A DNA stretch of 64,000 nucleotides from AP-15 sp963846635 (GCA_963846635.1 CAWJXM010000041.1:124001-188000); one strand, 5' to 3'. Positions 27,525-36,796 are shown, counted from the stretch's first letter. Numbers and translations: made by a program. The notes: generated by a model not told the origin, from the sequence alone.

Positions 27525-30134
27525 ATGTCGCGCTACAACTTCCGGGAAACAGAAACAAAATGGCAGCGGGTATGGCGCGAACAGCGACTGTTCGAGGTCG
27601 CGGCCGAGCCCGGTAGGCCGAAATATTACGTGCTTGAGATGTTTCCCTATCCTTCCGGCAAGCTGCATGTCGGGCATGTCCGCAACTACACGATGGGCGA
27701 TCTCGTTGCGCGCTATCGGCGCGCCCGCGGTTTCAACGTCTTGCATCCGATGGGTTGGGATGCGTTCGGTCTACCGGCCGAGAACGCGGCGATCGCGGAG
27801 AACATCCATCCTGCGATCTGGACCGCCCAGAACATCGCGACGATGCGCGCTCAGCTCGAACGCATGGGTTTTGCCTATGACTGGTCGCGCGAGATCGCGA
27901 CTTGCCATCCCGAATATTACCGCCACGAGCAAAAGATGTTTCTCGATTTCCTGGCGGCGGGTCTCGCTTATCGCAAGGAATCCTGGGTCAATTGGGACCC
28001 GGTCGAGAACACGGTCCTCGCCAACGAGCAGGTAATCGACGGGCGCGGTTGGCGCTCGGGCGCGATTGTCGAAAAGCGGCTGTTGTCGCAGTGGTTCTTA
28101 CGCATCACCGCCTTTACCGACGAGTTGCTTGGAGCAATTTCGCGCCTCGACCGCTGGCCGGAGCGGGTACGTCTGATGCAGGAGAATTGGATCGGCCGCT
28201 CGGAAGGGGCGCGGGTGTTTTTCGACATCGCCGGCCCCCTCCCTAACCCTCCCCCGCTTGCGGGGGAGAGAAGGGTGGGGGCGATCGAGGTGTTCACGAC
28301 CCGGCAGGACACGCTGTTTGGCGCGTCGTTTGTCGCCTTGTCGCCCAATCACCCGCTTGCCCAGCGGCTTGCCGAAAGCGATCCCGAGCTCGCCCTTTTC
28401 ATTGCCGAGTGCAACCGCATGGGGACGAGCGAGGCAGTGATCGAGACCGCCGAAAAGCGCGGGTACAAGACCGGGCTCGAAGCGGTTCACCCGTTTGATC
28501 CGAACCGCCATGTGCCGGTCTATGTCGCCAATTTCGTGCTGATGGAATATGGCACCGGTGCGATCTTTGGCTGCCCGGCGCATGATCAGCGCGATCTGGA
28601 ATTCGCCCGCAAATACGAGCTGCCGGTGATTCCGGTCGTCCTGCCGCCAGGTGCTGACCCGGCGCATTTCGCGATTGGCGAGACCGCCTATGTCGAGGAC
28701 GGCACGCTGTTCAATTCCGCCTTTCTCAACGGCCTTACGGTGGCCGAGGCGAAGCGCGCCGCCGGCGAGCGCCTGGAGGCCCTAGGGCGCGGCGAACGCA
28801 GCATCGCCTATCGGCTGCGCGATTGGGGGGTTTCGCGGCAGCGCTATTGGGGCTGTCCGATCCCGGTCATCCATTGTCCGCGATGCGGCATCGTCCCGGT
28901 GCCCGAGAGCGATTTGCCGGTGAAGTTGCCGGAGGATGTCAGCTTTGCGGTGCCGGGTAATCCGCTCGCCCACCACCCGACCTGGAAGCATGTCGCTTGT
29001 CCGCGTTGCGGCGCGCCGGCGGAGCGCGAGACCGACACATTCGACACGTTTTTCGAATCCTCTTGGTATTTCTTGCGCTTCTGCTCGGCGCGCGACGAGC
29101 GCGCGTTTTCGCGCGACGCGGTCGATTATTGGATGCCGGTCGACCAATACATTGGCGGGGTCGAGCACGCCGTGCTGCATCTGCTGTATTCGCGCTTTTT
29201 CACCCGCGCGCTGAAGCAATGCGGCTATCTCGATCTCGACGAGCCATTCGCCGGGCTGTTTACGCAGGGCATGGTGTGCCATCAGACCTATCGCAGCGAG
29301 GATGGCGAATGGCTCTTTCCGGAGGAGGTCGAGCGCACTGACGACGGCAGGCTCGTCGGCCCCGATGGCCGCCCGGTCATCGTCGGCCGCACCGAGAAGA
29401 TGTCGAAGTCGAAAAAGAATGTCGTCGGGCTCGATGCGATCGTCGATACCTACGGCGCCGATACGGCGCGGCTTTATCTGTTGTCGGACAGCCCGCCCGA
29501 GCGTGATCTCGAATGGACCGAGACCGGGATTGAGGGGATCTGGCGCTATGTCAACCGGCTGTGGCGCATGGTCAGCGAGCCGCCGGTGCCGTTGCCGCCG
29601 CCCGGAACCGTGGTGCTGGGCGATCTTCCGGCTGAAGTCGCCAATTTGCGCCGCGCCACCCACCGCACGATCGCTGCGGTCAGCGACGACCTTGACAAAT
29701 TCCGCTTCAATCGCGCCGTTGCCCGCATCCGCGAGTTGTCGAACGCGATCGAGGAATTGCCGGCGCAATCTTTCGCAGCAACCCCGGCTGCATCCGCGGT
29801 CCTGCGCGAGGCTCTTGAAACCTTGACGCGGCTATTAGGGCCGATGATGCCGCACTTGGCCGAAGAGATGTGGCAGACGCTGGGTGGCGCCGGGCTTCTC
29901 GCAGAGCAGCCCTGGCCGGTCGCCGATCCCGAATGGGCCCGTGACGAGCAGGTGACGATTGCAGTGCAGGTGAACGGCAAATTGCGCGGCACACTCGAAT
30001 GCCCGCGCGATGCCGCAAGCGACACCGTCGAGATCGCGGCATTGCAATTGCCGCAGGTTACGCGCTGGCTCGATGGGCGGCCGCCGCGCAAGGTCATCGT
30101 CGTTCCGAACCGGATCGTCAGCATCGTCGCCTGA
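27525..30134 (+). CDS. leuS: Leucyl-tRNA synthetase
   Basis: An 869-residue class I synthetase that charges tRNA-Leu. The HIGH motif is HVGH from residue 48 (YPSGKLHVGHV) and KMSKS is at residues 625-629. The editing (CP1) domain lies between, with TTRQDTLFG. A palindromic repeat has been inserted in frame at about residues 237-252 (PLPNPPPLAGERRVG), in a loop between two editing-domain strands where other LeuS proteins have a short turn. The ATG at 27525 is preceded by an in-frame GTG at 27522. It is followed by lptE with one base between. Confidence 0.96.
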   Translation: MSRYNFRETETKWQRVWREQRLFEVAAEPGRPKYYVLEMFPYPSGKLHVGHVRNYTMGDLVARYRRARGFNVLHPMGWDAFGLPAENAAIAENIHPAIWTAQNIATMRAQLERMGFAYDWSREIATCHPEYYRHEQKMFLDFLAAGLAYRKESWVNWDPVENTVLANEQVIDGRGWRSGAIVEKRLLSQWFLRITAFTDELLGAISRLDRWPERVRLMQENWIGRSEGARVFFDIAGPLPNPPPLAGERRVGAIEVFTTRQDTLFGASFVALSPNHPLAQRLAESDPELALFIAECNRMGTSEAVIETAEKRGYKTGLEAVHPFDPNRHVPVYVANFVLMEYGTGAIFGCPAHDQRDLEFARKYELPVIPVVLPPGADPAHFAIGETAYVEDGTLFNSAFLNGLTVAEAKRAAGERLEALGRGERSIAYRLRDWGVSRQRYWGCPIPVIHCPRCGIVPVPESDLPVKLPEDVSFAVPGNPLAHHPTWKHVACPRCGAPAERETDTFDTFFESSWYFLRFCSARDERAFSRDAVDYWMPVDQYIGGVEHAVLHLLYSRFFTRALKQCGYLDLDEPFAGLFTQGMVCHQTYRSEDGEWLFPEEVERTDDGRLVGPDGRPVIVGRTEKMSKSKKNVVGLDAIVDTYGADTARLYLLSDSPPERDLEWTETGIEGIWRYVNRLWRMVSEPPVPLPPPGTVVLGDLPAEVANLRRATHRTIAAVSDDLDKFRFNRAVARIRELSNAIEELPAQSFAATPAASAVLREALETLTRLLGPMMPHLAEEMWQTLGGAGLLAEQPWPVADPEWARDEQVTIAVQVNGKLRGTLECPRDAASDTVEIAALQLPQVTRWLDGRPPRKVIVVPNRIVSIVA
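28235..28281. repeat. Palindromic repeat inserted in frame within leuS
   Basis: The arms are CCTCCC..CCTCCCCC and GGGGGAG..GGGTGGGGG around GCTTGC. It is closely related to the palindrome inside hicA at 36612-36656. The coded peptide is Pro/Gly/Arg-rich, as expected for a translated repeat. It has kept the reading frame. Confidence 0.85.
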
Positions 30135-30135
30135 C

Positions 30136-30678
30136 ATGCCGGGACGGGGGGCGGCTCTGGGGTTGACGGGGATGCTGGCCTTGTCGCTGGCGGGCTGCGG
30201 CTGGGAGCGGCTCTATGCCGATCCGCAAACCGGACCGGCGGACGCCGAACTGCGCGCGATCCGGGTCGCGCCGATCTCGGAACGGATCGGCCAGCGACTC
30301 GAAATCGCCTTGCGCGACGCCCTCAATCCGACCGGTGCGCCGACGCCGCATCGCTATACGCTGGGCACCACGCTCTCCTACTCGCTGAGCAGTCTCGGTC
30401 TGCAATCGCAGGGGACCGCGACCCTCGGCCAAATCGATGTGCACAGTACGAGCAATCTGAACGACGACCGCACCGGTCAGCATCTGCTGACGATTTCGCT
30501 GCATGAGCAGAACTCGTTCGAGTTGAACCCGAACCAATATTCCACAGTCGTCGCCGAAGATGCCGCCCAGACGCGCACCGTCGTCGAGTTGACCCGAGAA
30601 ATAATGCTCCGCCTCAATTTGTTCATGCAAAAGCGGATAGCCGAGGGGGCAGCCAAGAAAGCCGAGGCGCTGCCATGA
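30136..30678 (+). CDS. lptE: LPS-assembly lipoprotein LptE
   Basis: A 180-residue lipoprotein. The signal ends in the lipobox LSLAGC with Cys21. The mature part fits LptE: RAIRVAPISERIGQRLEIALRDALNP, then YTLGTTLSYSL, and EQNSFELNPNQYSTVVAEDAAQTR. It plugs LptD in the outer membrane for LPS export. It lies one base after leuS, and its TGA overlaps the holA ATG, so the three are translationally linked. Confidence 0.85.
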   Translation: MPGRGAALGLTGMLALSLAGCGWERLYADPQTGPADAELRAIRVAPISERIGQRLEIALRDALNPTGAPTPHRYTLGTTLSYSLSSLGLQSQGTATLGQIDVHSTSNLNDDRTGQHLLTISLHEQNSFELNPNQYSTVVAEDAAQTRTVVELTREIMLRLNLFMQKRIAEGAAKKAEALP

Positions 30679-31712
30679 AGCTCGCCCCGGCACGAGTTGC
30701 CGCCTTTCTGCAGCGTCCCGATCCCGCGATCCGCGCGATATTGCTGTACGGACCGGATGCCGGCCTGGTGCGCGAGCGGGCTGACGCGCTGACGCGCAGC
30801 GTGTGCGCCGATCTCGCCGATCCGTTTCGGATCGCCGATCTGAACGGAGCGGTTCTTGCAGCGGATCCGGCGCGGCTTGCCGATGAGGCGGCGCAGTTGA
30901 GCCTGGTCGGCGGGCGCCGGGTGGTGCGGGTGCGCGCCGCCGCCGATTCGATGGCGCGAATGTTTGCGGGCTTTCTGGCCGAGATGCCGGGCGAGGCGCT
31001 CGTCGTCGTCGAGGCCGCGGAGCTGTCCGCAAGCTCGCCGCTGCGGCGCGCATTCGAGGCGGCGCCCCGCGGCGCCGCGATCGGTTGCTATCCGGATGCG
31101 CCGCGCGACCGCGCCGCGGTAATCCGCGAGACCCTCGCTGCGCATCGGGTTACCGCGAGCCGCGACGCCACCCAATATCTCGTCGATCACCTTGGCGAAG
31201 ACCGCCTGGTTACCCGCTCCGAACTCCACAAACTGGCGCTCTTTGTCGGCGATGGCGGCCGGGTTGCACTCGATGACGCGATCCTGTGTGTCGGCGACAG
31301 CGCCGCACTCGAACTCGACGACGCTGTCATGGCTGCCGCGGAAGGCGACCAGGTTTTGCTCGACCGGGTGCTCGACCGCGTCTTCCAGGAAGGCGAATCG
31401 CCGGTTACGGTGGTTCGCGCAATGCTGCGCCATCTGCACCGGCTGCACGGCATGGTCGCCCGGGTGGGTGCCGGTGGAGCAATCGACGAGGTCATGCGCA
31501 GCGCGCGCCCGCCGATCTTCTTCAAGCACCAGGACGGCATGCGGCGGCAGTTGAGACAATGGCGCGAGCCGGCGTTGCGCGCGGCGCTCGCGCATCTCGC
31601 CGAGGCCGAAATCCATATGAAGACGACTGGTCTTCCGGCCGAGACCCTGTGCCGCGAGGCGTTGTTGGCAGTGGCGCAGCGGGCGGGGCGCGACGCCGCT
31701 CGCCAACGCTAG
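30675..31712 (+). CDS. holA: DNA polymerase III delta subunit
   Basis: A 345-residue clamp-loader subunit. The N-terminal domain (AILLYGPDAGLVRERADAL), the middle LVGGRRVVRVR, LVVVEAAELSASSPLRRAFE and the C-terminal AEIHMKTTGLPAETLCREALL follow the family order. It opens the sliding clamp during DNA loading. Start overlaps the lptE stop (ATGA). It ends 12 bases before the convergent radical SAM gene. Confidence 0.92.
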   Translation: MKLAPARVAAFLQRPDPAIRAILLYGPDAGLVRERADALTRSVCADLADPFRIADLNGAVLAADPARLADEAAQLSLVGGRRVVRVRAAADSMARMFAGFLAEMPGEALVVVEAAELSASSPLRRAFEAAPRGAAIGCYPDAPRDRAAVIRETLAAHRVTASRDATQYLVDHLGEDRLVTRSELHKLALFVGDGGRVALDDAILCVGDSAALELDDAVMAAAEGDQVLLDRVLDRVFQEGESPVTVVRAMLRHLHRLHGMVARVGAGGAIDEVMRSARPPIFFKHQDGMRRQLRQWREPALRAALAHLAEAEIHMKTTGLPAETLCREALLAVAQRAGRDAARQR

Positions 31713-31724
31713 TGTCGCGTCTTT

Positions 31725-32651
31725 TCAGTTGCGGCTGCAGGCTCCCCCGCCGAGGACGCAAAACTTCGCGCAATGCGGATGGTTGAGCGCCACGACCCCG
31801 CTCGCGGCAGCAAGGGTTTCACCCATTTCGAAGCGCTCATCGTAAGGCAACAAGGTACAGGCGAGAACTACCGGGCGGGCCGCACCCTTGCGTTTGACGA
31901 CCATGCGCGCGGAGGCGCACATCACACTCTGCGGCGATTTGCCGAGAATACCCCAACACGCCTCGGTGATTTCCGGAACATCAACGGACCCATCCATTTC
32001 CGGGAAAACGATCAGCCGCACCGGGTCGGAGGCGTCGATTCCGACCCCGAGCTCCGCAAACAGAAGAGCGAAACCATTACGGATTTCGGCTTCCGATTCG
32101 CCGGAAAGCCGGCGGCTCGCGACATGCACCGAAAACCCATTGCGCGCGAGCCAGTAAAGCCCATCGATGGTCGGTTTCCAGCTGCGCCGGCCGCGCTCCT
32201 GTTCGTGGACTGTACGGCCGTAATGATCGATCGAGACACGGATCGTCAGCCGCTCGCCATAGCGCTCTTTGAGTTGCAGCAATGCCGCTTTGCACTTTGC
32301 CATCGGCCGCATCGCGTTGGTTAGAACCAGCACGTCAAAACCGCGGGACAGCGCATCTTCGAGCATCGCCGTCAGTTCGGGGTTCATAAACGGCTCGCCG
32401 CCGGTAAAGCCGATCAGCCTTGTCGGCAATCCCCGAGCGGCGATCTCGTCGAGATAGGCGGCCACTTCCAGCGCGGTCAGATAGGCGAGCCGATCATTCT
32501 TTGGCGACGATTCGATATAACAATGGCCGCAGGTCAGATTGCACAATGTCCCGGTATTGAACCACAGCGTTTCAAGCGCGGTCAGCGCCACCTGTGCTCG
32601 CCGCTCGCCCTTGGCGGTAACGAGCGGGTCGTGAAACTTGCGCGGATCCAT
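31725..32651 (-). CDS. Radical SAM protein, unknown substrate
   Basis: A 308-residue radical SAM protein starting at the ATG at 32651. The cluster site is C37-X3-C41-X2-C44 (CNLTCGHC), and GFTGGEPFMNPEL is the SAM-binding GGEP motif. There are extra Cys residues at the C-terminus (CAKFCVLGGGACS) that could hold a second cluster in the manner of SPASM-type enzymes, and another Cys pair near residue 260. No precursor-peptide gene is evident beside it. An in-frame extension upstream of 32651 looks spurious. Confidence 0.85.
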   Translation of the reverse strand: MDPRKFHDPLVTAKGERRAQVALTALETLWFNTGTLCNLTCGHCYIESSPKNDRLAYLTALEVAAYLDEIAARGLPTRLIGFTGGEPFMNPELTAMLEDALSRGFDVLVLTNAMRPMAKCKAALLQLKERYGERLTIRVSIDHYGRTVHEQERGRRSWKPTIDGLYWLARNGFSVHVASRRLSGESEAEIRNGFALLFAELGVGIDASDPVRLIVFPEMDGSVDVPEITEACWGILGKSPQSVMCASARMVVKRKGAARPVVLACTLLPYDERFEMGETLAAASGVVALNHPHCAKFCVLGGGACSRN

Positions 32652-32752
32652 CGCGGCTCTGCCGATGACGGTGACATCAATCCGCGCAAGTCTAATCGCT
32701 CCCGTTTCTGCCGACGATGCGTTTTGCCGATCAAATCTTCGTAAGCAGAACT

Positions 32753-33028
32753 CTACCGGCCGTAATTGGAATTCGCCTGATATCCGCCGCCGCTGCTGCC
32801 CTCTTCCATCTGCTGATGCTGCAACCGGGCGCGTTCGCGGGCGTGCTTGGCGGCCTCGTGATGACCGATCAGGCATCCGACGCCGGCGCCGATCAGGCCG
32901 TGGTGACCGAGAAAATGCCCGCCGACACCGCCGATTGCCGCACCTTTCAAGCAGCCGGCGGCATAGGCTGGAGCTCCGGCCAAGCCAGCCACAAGCAATG
33001 GTACTGCGAAGATCATCCCGCGTTTCAT
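32753..33028 (-). CDS. Small exported glycine-rich protein
   Basis: A 91-residue protein starting at the ATG at 33028 with a GGAGAAAG ribosome site. It has a signal peptide (FAVPLLVAGLAGAPAYAA), then a glycine-zipper-like segment (GAAIGGVGGHFLGHHGLIGAGVGCLIGHH), then a charged Gln/Glu-rich tail. Glycine-zipper proteins often sit in or on membranes. Function is unknown. Confidence 0.7.
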   Translation of the reverse strand: MKRGMIFAVPLLVAGLAGAPAYAAGCLKGAAIGGVGGHFLGHHGLIGAGVGCLIGHHEAAKHARERARLQHQQMEEGSSGGGYQANSNYGR

Positions 33029-33226
33029 TAACTTTCTCCACCGTGATTGATAGGTCGTCGTTGGTGGAAACATTGCGGCTGCATAAATGGTTCGGTTTCT
33101 CGACGCGCCGCAATGACAGGGGGTGGCGATGAAGACGCGCGGAGGTCGCATATAGTTGCGCTTTCGGATCGCCATTACTAAGTTTTCTATTCTCGGCATT
33201 TGCCGACAAAAGAGACAGAACACGAC

Positions 33227-34480
33227 ATGGAGCACGCAATTCCGCGCCACATAAGGTTGACGTCGCATCCCGGGAGCGCCGGCCAAACCGCGACGCCGTT
33301 GTGTTGGGGGGCGGCCGATCCCGCCCGGCGCGGACCGGTTGTGGCAAGCCCGGCCGAGCCGAGCCGGCGCAACGCGATCGGCTCCTATTCGGGCGCTTAT
33401 GGGCTCTATCGCGCGCTCGCCGTCGCGACCAAGGCGCTCGCGCGCGACCACCGCCCCGATTTGACCGACACGGCACCGGTGGCGTTGATCGCACCCAACC
33501 CGCAATGGGGCGATCCGACAAAAATCGTCTCGCTCGATCCGTGGGGCCATCTGGTGGGCGAGGTGTTTGCCGAGACGATCGCGGCCGGCATCGATGTTCG
33601 CCCGACAATCGCGGTCACCACCGCGCACATAGCGATGCCCGAGATCCGCGAGCGGATCGCCGAAGGGGGTTTGATGCCCGATGGAAGAGTCCTGCTCGGC
33701 AATGGCGAAATCCGCGTGACCAAGGCGGCGATCGATCCGGTGTGGTATCTGCCCGGGCTTGCGGCGCGGTTTGGCGTCGCCGAGAGTGAACTGCGCCGCT
33801 GCCTGTTCGAGGAAACCGGCGGAATGTTTCCTGAGCTCGTGACCCGGCCGGATCTCGAAGTGCTGTTGCCGCCGATCGGCGGAGCGACAGTCTATCTATT
33901 CGGCGAGGTTGATCGGATCCAGGCACCGGGCACGGTCATTGCCTGCCGCGTCCATGACGAATGCAACGGGTCGGATGTGTTCGGCTCGGATATCTGCACT
34001 TGCCGGCCTTATCTCGTGCACGGCATCGAGGTATGCGTCGCGACGGCGCAACAGGGCGGGGTCGGGATCATCGTCTACAATCGCAAAGAGGGTCGCGCGC
34101 TCGGCGAGGTTACCAAATTCCTGGTCTACAACGCCCGCAAGCGTCAGCCGGGCGGTGACCGCGCCGACACTTATTTCCGCCGCACCGAATGCGTCGCCGG
34201 CGTGCAGGATTTGCGCTTTCAGGAATTGATGCCGGACGTTCTGCATTGGCTCGGCGTGCGGCATATCGACCGCTGGGTATCGATGTCGAACATCAAGCGC
34301 TCGGCACTCGAGGCGCAGGGGATCGAAATCGTCGAGCAGATGGCGATCCCGGAGCGGCTGGTGCCGCTCGACGCATCCGTCGAAATCGAGGCCAAAAAGG
34401 CGGCGGGTTATTTCACGCCTTCGGGCGCGGCGAACGCGACCGAGCTACACAGCATCAAGGGCCGTGCCCTCGGCGAGTGA
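33227..34480 (+). CDS. URC1-type GTP cyclohydrolase II-like protein
   Basis: A 417-residue protein. The C-terminal half has the GTP cyclohydrolase II pattern: ACRVHDECNGSDVFGSDICTCRPYL holds the zinc Cys residues, followed by IVYNRKEGRALGEVTKFLVYN. The N-terminal half is a long extra domain (SYSGAYGLYRALAVA, then NPQWGDPTKIVSLDPWGH) typical of the RibA-like URC1 proteins of uracil catabolism. It is followed, overlapping, by a DUF1688/URC4 gene, which supports that role rather than riboflavin synthesis. A TTG at 33200 is an alternative start. Confidence 0.82.
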   Translation: MEHAIPRHIRLTSHPGSAGQTATPLCWGAADPARRGPVVASPAEPSRRNAIGSYSGAYGLYRALAVATKALARDHRPDLTDTAPVALIAPNPQWGDPTKIVSLDPWGHLVGEVFAETIAAGIDVRPTIAVTTAHIAMPEIRERIAEGGLMPDGRVLLGNGEIRVTKAAIDPVWYLPGLAARFGVAESELRRCLFEETGGMFPELVTRPDLEVLLPPIGGATVYLFGEVDRIQAPGTVIACRVHDECNGSDVFGSDICTCRPYLVHGIEVCVATAQQGGVGIIVYNRKEGRALGEVTKFLVYNARKRQPGGDRADTYFRRTECVAGVQDLRFQELMPDVLHWLGVRHIDRWVSMSNIKRSALEAQGIEIVEQMAIPERLVPLDASVEIEAKKAAGYFTPSGAANATELHSIKGRALGE

Positions 34481-35673
34481 CAAAAGAGCGAAGGCCGCGG
34501 CGCTGTTGACCGCCACGGCGGTGCGCGAGCGCAGCGCCATGGTGTTTGCCGCCGTCGAGCGGGGCGACAGCGAATACTTCCGGCTCGATCTCGCGCGGCT
34601 GGACGAGGCGGCCGACCGGGTCGCCGCTATCACGCGTCGGCGCTATCCCGATCTCGCGGTTCCGCTTCACAGCCGCTGGCGGCACTTTTCAGTCGGCGGG
34701 GTCGATCGCGCCGCCCTTGTCTGCGCCCGGAGCCGACGCCGCGGAGCGAACGCGGGCGCTGATCGATCTGGCGGTCGTCTCGGTCTTGCTCGATGCCGGC
34801 GCAGGGCGGGGGTGGCGTTATCACGAGGCCGAGACCGGACAGGTCTGGGGCCGGTCCGAGGGATTGGCGGTGGCGAGCCTGCGGGCGATGCAGCAGGGGC
34901 TGTTTTCTGCCGATCCCGCGAACCCGTGGCGTGCCGATGCCGCGGCCCTGGCGTGCATCACCCCGGAACGCCTCGCCGCCGCGTTTCAGCACGGGCCAAG
35001 CAACCAGCTTCTCGGCCTCGACGGACGCGCCGCATTGCTGCGCCGCCTTGGCGCAGTCTGCGCCGAGGACCCGCAGCGCTTTGGCGCGCCGGCGCGGCCC
35101 GGCAACCTCTTTGACTATTGGCGGGCGCAACATCGGCTGCTGTCGGCGTCCGAGATCCTGCGTGTCTTGCTCGTCGCCTTGGGGCCGATCTGGCCTTCGC
35201 GCATAAGCCTCGGCGGTGTTCCGCTCGGCGATTGCGGACGGCACCGCGCGGTGCCGGGCGACGGGCTCGTGCCGTTTCACAAATTATCGCAATGGCTCGC
35301 CTACTCGCTGATCGAGCCGCTCGAAGCCGCGGGCATTCAGGTCGGCGGGCTCGACGGGCTGACCGGGCTCGCCGAGTATCGAAATGGCGGGCTGTTTTTA
35401 GATTGCGGCGTCATCGAGCCGCGCGATCAGAGGCTGTTGTCCTGTCCTCTCGACGCGACGAGCGAGCCGGTTGTCGAGTGGCGGGCATTAACCGTGATCT
35501 TGCTCGACCGTTTGGCAGACGCGGTGCGCACCCGGCTCGGCAAGCGTGCAGGAGTTTCCGCTCGCCTGCGTGCTCGAAGGCGGCAGCTGGGCCGCCGGCC
35601 GCGAGATCGCCTTCGAGCGCCGCCCCGACGGCAGCGCCCCGATAGCCATCATCAGCGACGGCACTTTGTTCTG
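34464..35673 (+). pseudogene. URC4-type DUF1688 gene with two frameshifts
   Basis: Three frames make up one DUF1688 protein: the N-terminal part from a GTG at 34464 (ERGDSEYFRLDLARLDEAAD, HSRWRHFSVGG), the long middle part (ALIDLAVVSVLLDAGAGRGWRYHE, DGLVPFHKLSQWLAYSLIEPLE, GGLFLDCGVIEP) and the end (FPLACVLEGGSWAAGREIA, SDGTLF). Shifts fall near 34715 and 35540. DUF1688 proteins are URC4 of the URC uracil-degradation pathway. The gene may be dead or carry sequencing errors; it overlaps the end of the urc1 gene. Confidence 0.8.
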
Positions 35674-35728
35674 AGCGATGCCACGTATACCGTGACAATA
35701 TCAGGGCACCGATTCGGGTGGAGAAGTA

Positions 35729-36115
35729 GTGGGCCAAATGCGAGCGATCCGAGATCCCGCCGAAGCCGCCCAATTCGCCGCTTCGGTGATACGGCGGCAC
35801 ATCCCCGATCCTTGCTATCGTGTCTTCGTGTTCGGCTCGCGTGCGACCGGATCGGCTGCCGAGCGATCGGATATCGACATCGGCATTGAAGGATCGGCGC
35901 CGGTGCCCCGCTCGGCTCTTGCGGCGATCCATGACGAGCTTGAGGAAGCCCCGACGCTTTATACGATCGATGTCGTCGACTTTGCGTGCGTATCCGAGCA
36001 ATTCCGCAGGGTCGCACGACAGAGGCTCAGTAAGAATGTCGCAGGACTGGATCAGCGCCTGCGTCCTTCGAGGCCTCGCTTCGCGAGGCACCTCAGGATG
36101 AGGTATTTTGCCTAA
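35729..36115 (+). CDS. Minimal nucleotidyltransferase (MNT) protein
   Basis: A 128-residue protein with the nucleotidyltransferase motif FGSRATGSAAERSDIDIGIEG, which holds the GS and DXD residues. Proteins like this are usually antitoxins that AMPylate a HEPN toxin, but no HEPN gene lies next to it. The last 20 codons come from a palindromic repeat that starts at 36061, so the natural C-terminus was probably replaced. An in-frame ATG at 35738 is an alternative start. Confidence 0.75.
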   Translation: MGQMRAIRDPAEAAQFAASVIRRHIPDPCYRVFVFGSRATGSAAERSDIDIGIEGSAPVPRSALAAIHDELEEAPTLYTIDVVDFACVSEQFRRVARQRLSKNVAGLDQRLRPSRPRFARHLRMRYFA

Positions 36116-36170
36116 TGCCCTCATGCTGAGGAGCGACCCGGCACGGCCGGGGCGCGTCTCGAAGCACGCA
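36061..36170. repeat. Large imperfect palindrome
   Basis: Outer arms GCGTCCTTCGAG and CTCGAAGCACGC, with inner arms CCTCAGGATGAGG and CCCTCATGCTGAGG. This architecture is a common dispersed repeat in alphaproteobacteria. It overlaps and supplies the 3' end of the nucleotidyltransferase gene. Confidence 0.75.
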
Positions 36171-36264
36171 CAATGCCCGATAAAGCACATTCTTGCCCGG
36201 CCTTGACAGCGCATTCCGCTGTGACCAGGGCATATCGGCCTTTGCAAGGGTGGCGTCCAATCAA

Positions 36265-36543
36265 ATGGACTCAATGAAGCAAAAGAAACCAGGCCAGCGA
36301 ACGCTCATCGTGTATCTCTGCCACTTCGGACTCGAACCCGAAGGCGGGTTCACGGTCACCTGCCCAAAGCTGCCACCGGTCGTCACCTACGGCGAAAGTC
36401 TGGAAGAAGCGCAGGCGAACGCGCGGGAGGCGATCGAACTGTGCTTGGAAGTGATACGGGAGGAGGGCCAGCCCATTCCGCCTCCCGACCGTGATCTCGC
36501 TTCGCCCATCGATCAGCTTGTGCCGGTTACCACCGCGGACTGA
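36265..36543 (+). CDS. hicB: HicB-family antitoxin
   Basis: A 92-residue HicB-like protein: LEPEGGFTVTCPKLPPVVTYGESLEEAQANAREAIELCLE carries the partial RNase H-like fold of the family (quoted in parts). Its stop overlaps the ATG of the hicA remnant by one base (TGATG). An ATG at 36274 is equally possible. It neutralises the HicA mRNA interferase; here the toxin gene is broken. Confidence 0.82.
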   Translation: MDSMKQKKPGQRTLIVYLCHFGLEPEGGFTVTCPKLPPVVTYGESLEEAQANAREAIELCLEVIREEGQPIPPPDRDLASPIDQLVPVTTAD

Positions 36544-36796
36544 TGAGAGCGCTGCCGGCGCTGTCCGGGCGCGCAGTAATCAACGCTCTGGAGCGGGCCG
36601 GCTTCGAGGTGCCCCCACCCTCCCCTCCCCGCTCGCGGGGGAGGGGAGGGTGGGGGCATCATTTCCTGCGCATCGTGATCATCCCAGCCGACAAGCCGTC
36701 GTGCCAGAACATCGGAAGGAGCTACCGCCCGGCACACTTCGCGCGATATTGCACCAAGCGCGCCTCAGCCGAGCCCAGTTTCTCGACCTTCTTTGA
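36543..36796 (+). pseudogene. hicA: HicA toxin gene broken by a repeat and frameshift
   Basis: It starts with a normal HicA sequence (ALPALSGRAVINALERAGFE), then is interrupted by the palindrome at 36612-36656. The rest (HHFLR, then in another frame HRDHPSRQAVVPEHRKELPPGTLRAIL) carries the conserved His region of HicA and ends at 36796. So both a repeat insertion and a one-base shift have inactivated the toxin, while hicB remains intact. Confidence 0.82.
36612..36656. repeat. Palindromic repeat inside hicA
   Basis: CCCCCACCCTCCCCTCCCCG pairs with CGGGGGAGGGGAGGGTGGGGG around a short loop. It is the same family as the repeat in leuS at 28235-28281. Confidence 0.88.

Noticed and set aside
32652..33608. 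N-terminal extension of the radical SAM frame
   Set aside because: It overlaps the small exported Gly-rich gene and the start of the URC1-like gene, and its composition is Arg-rich without motifs; the ATG at 32651 fits the family length.
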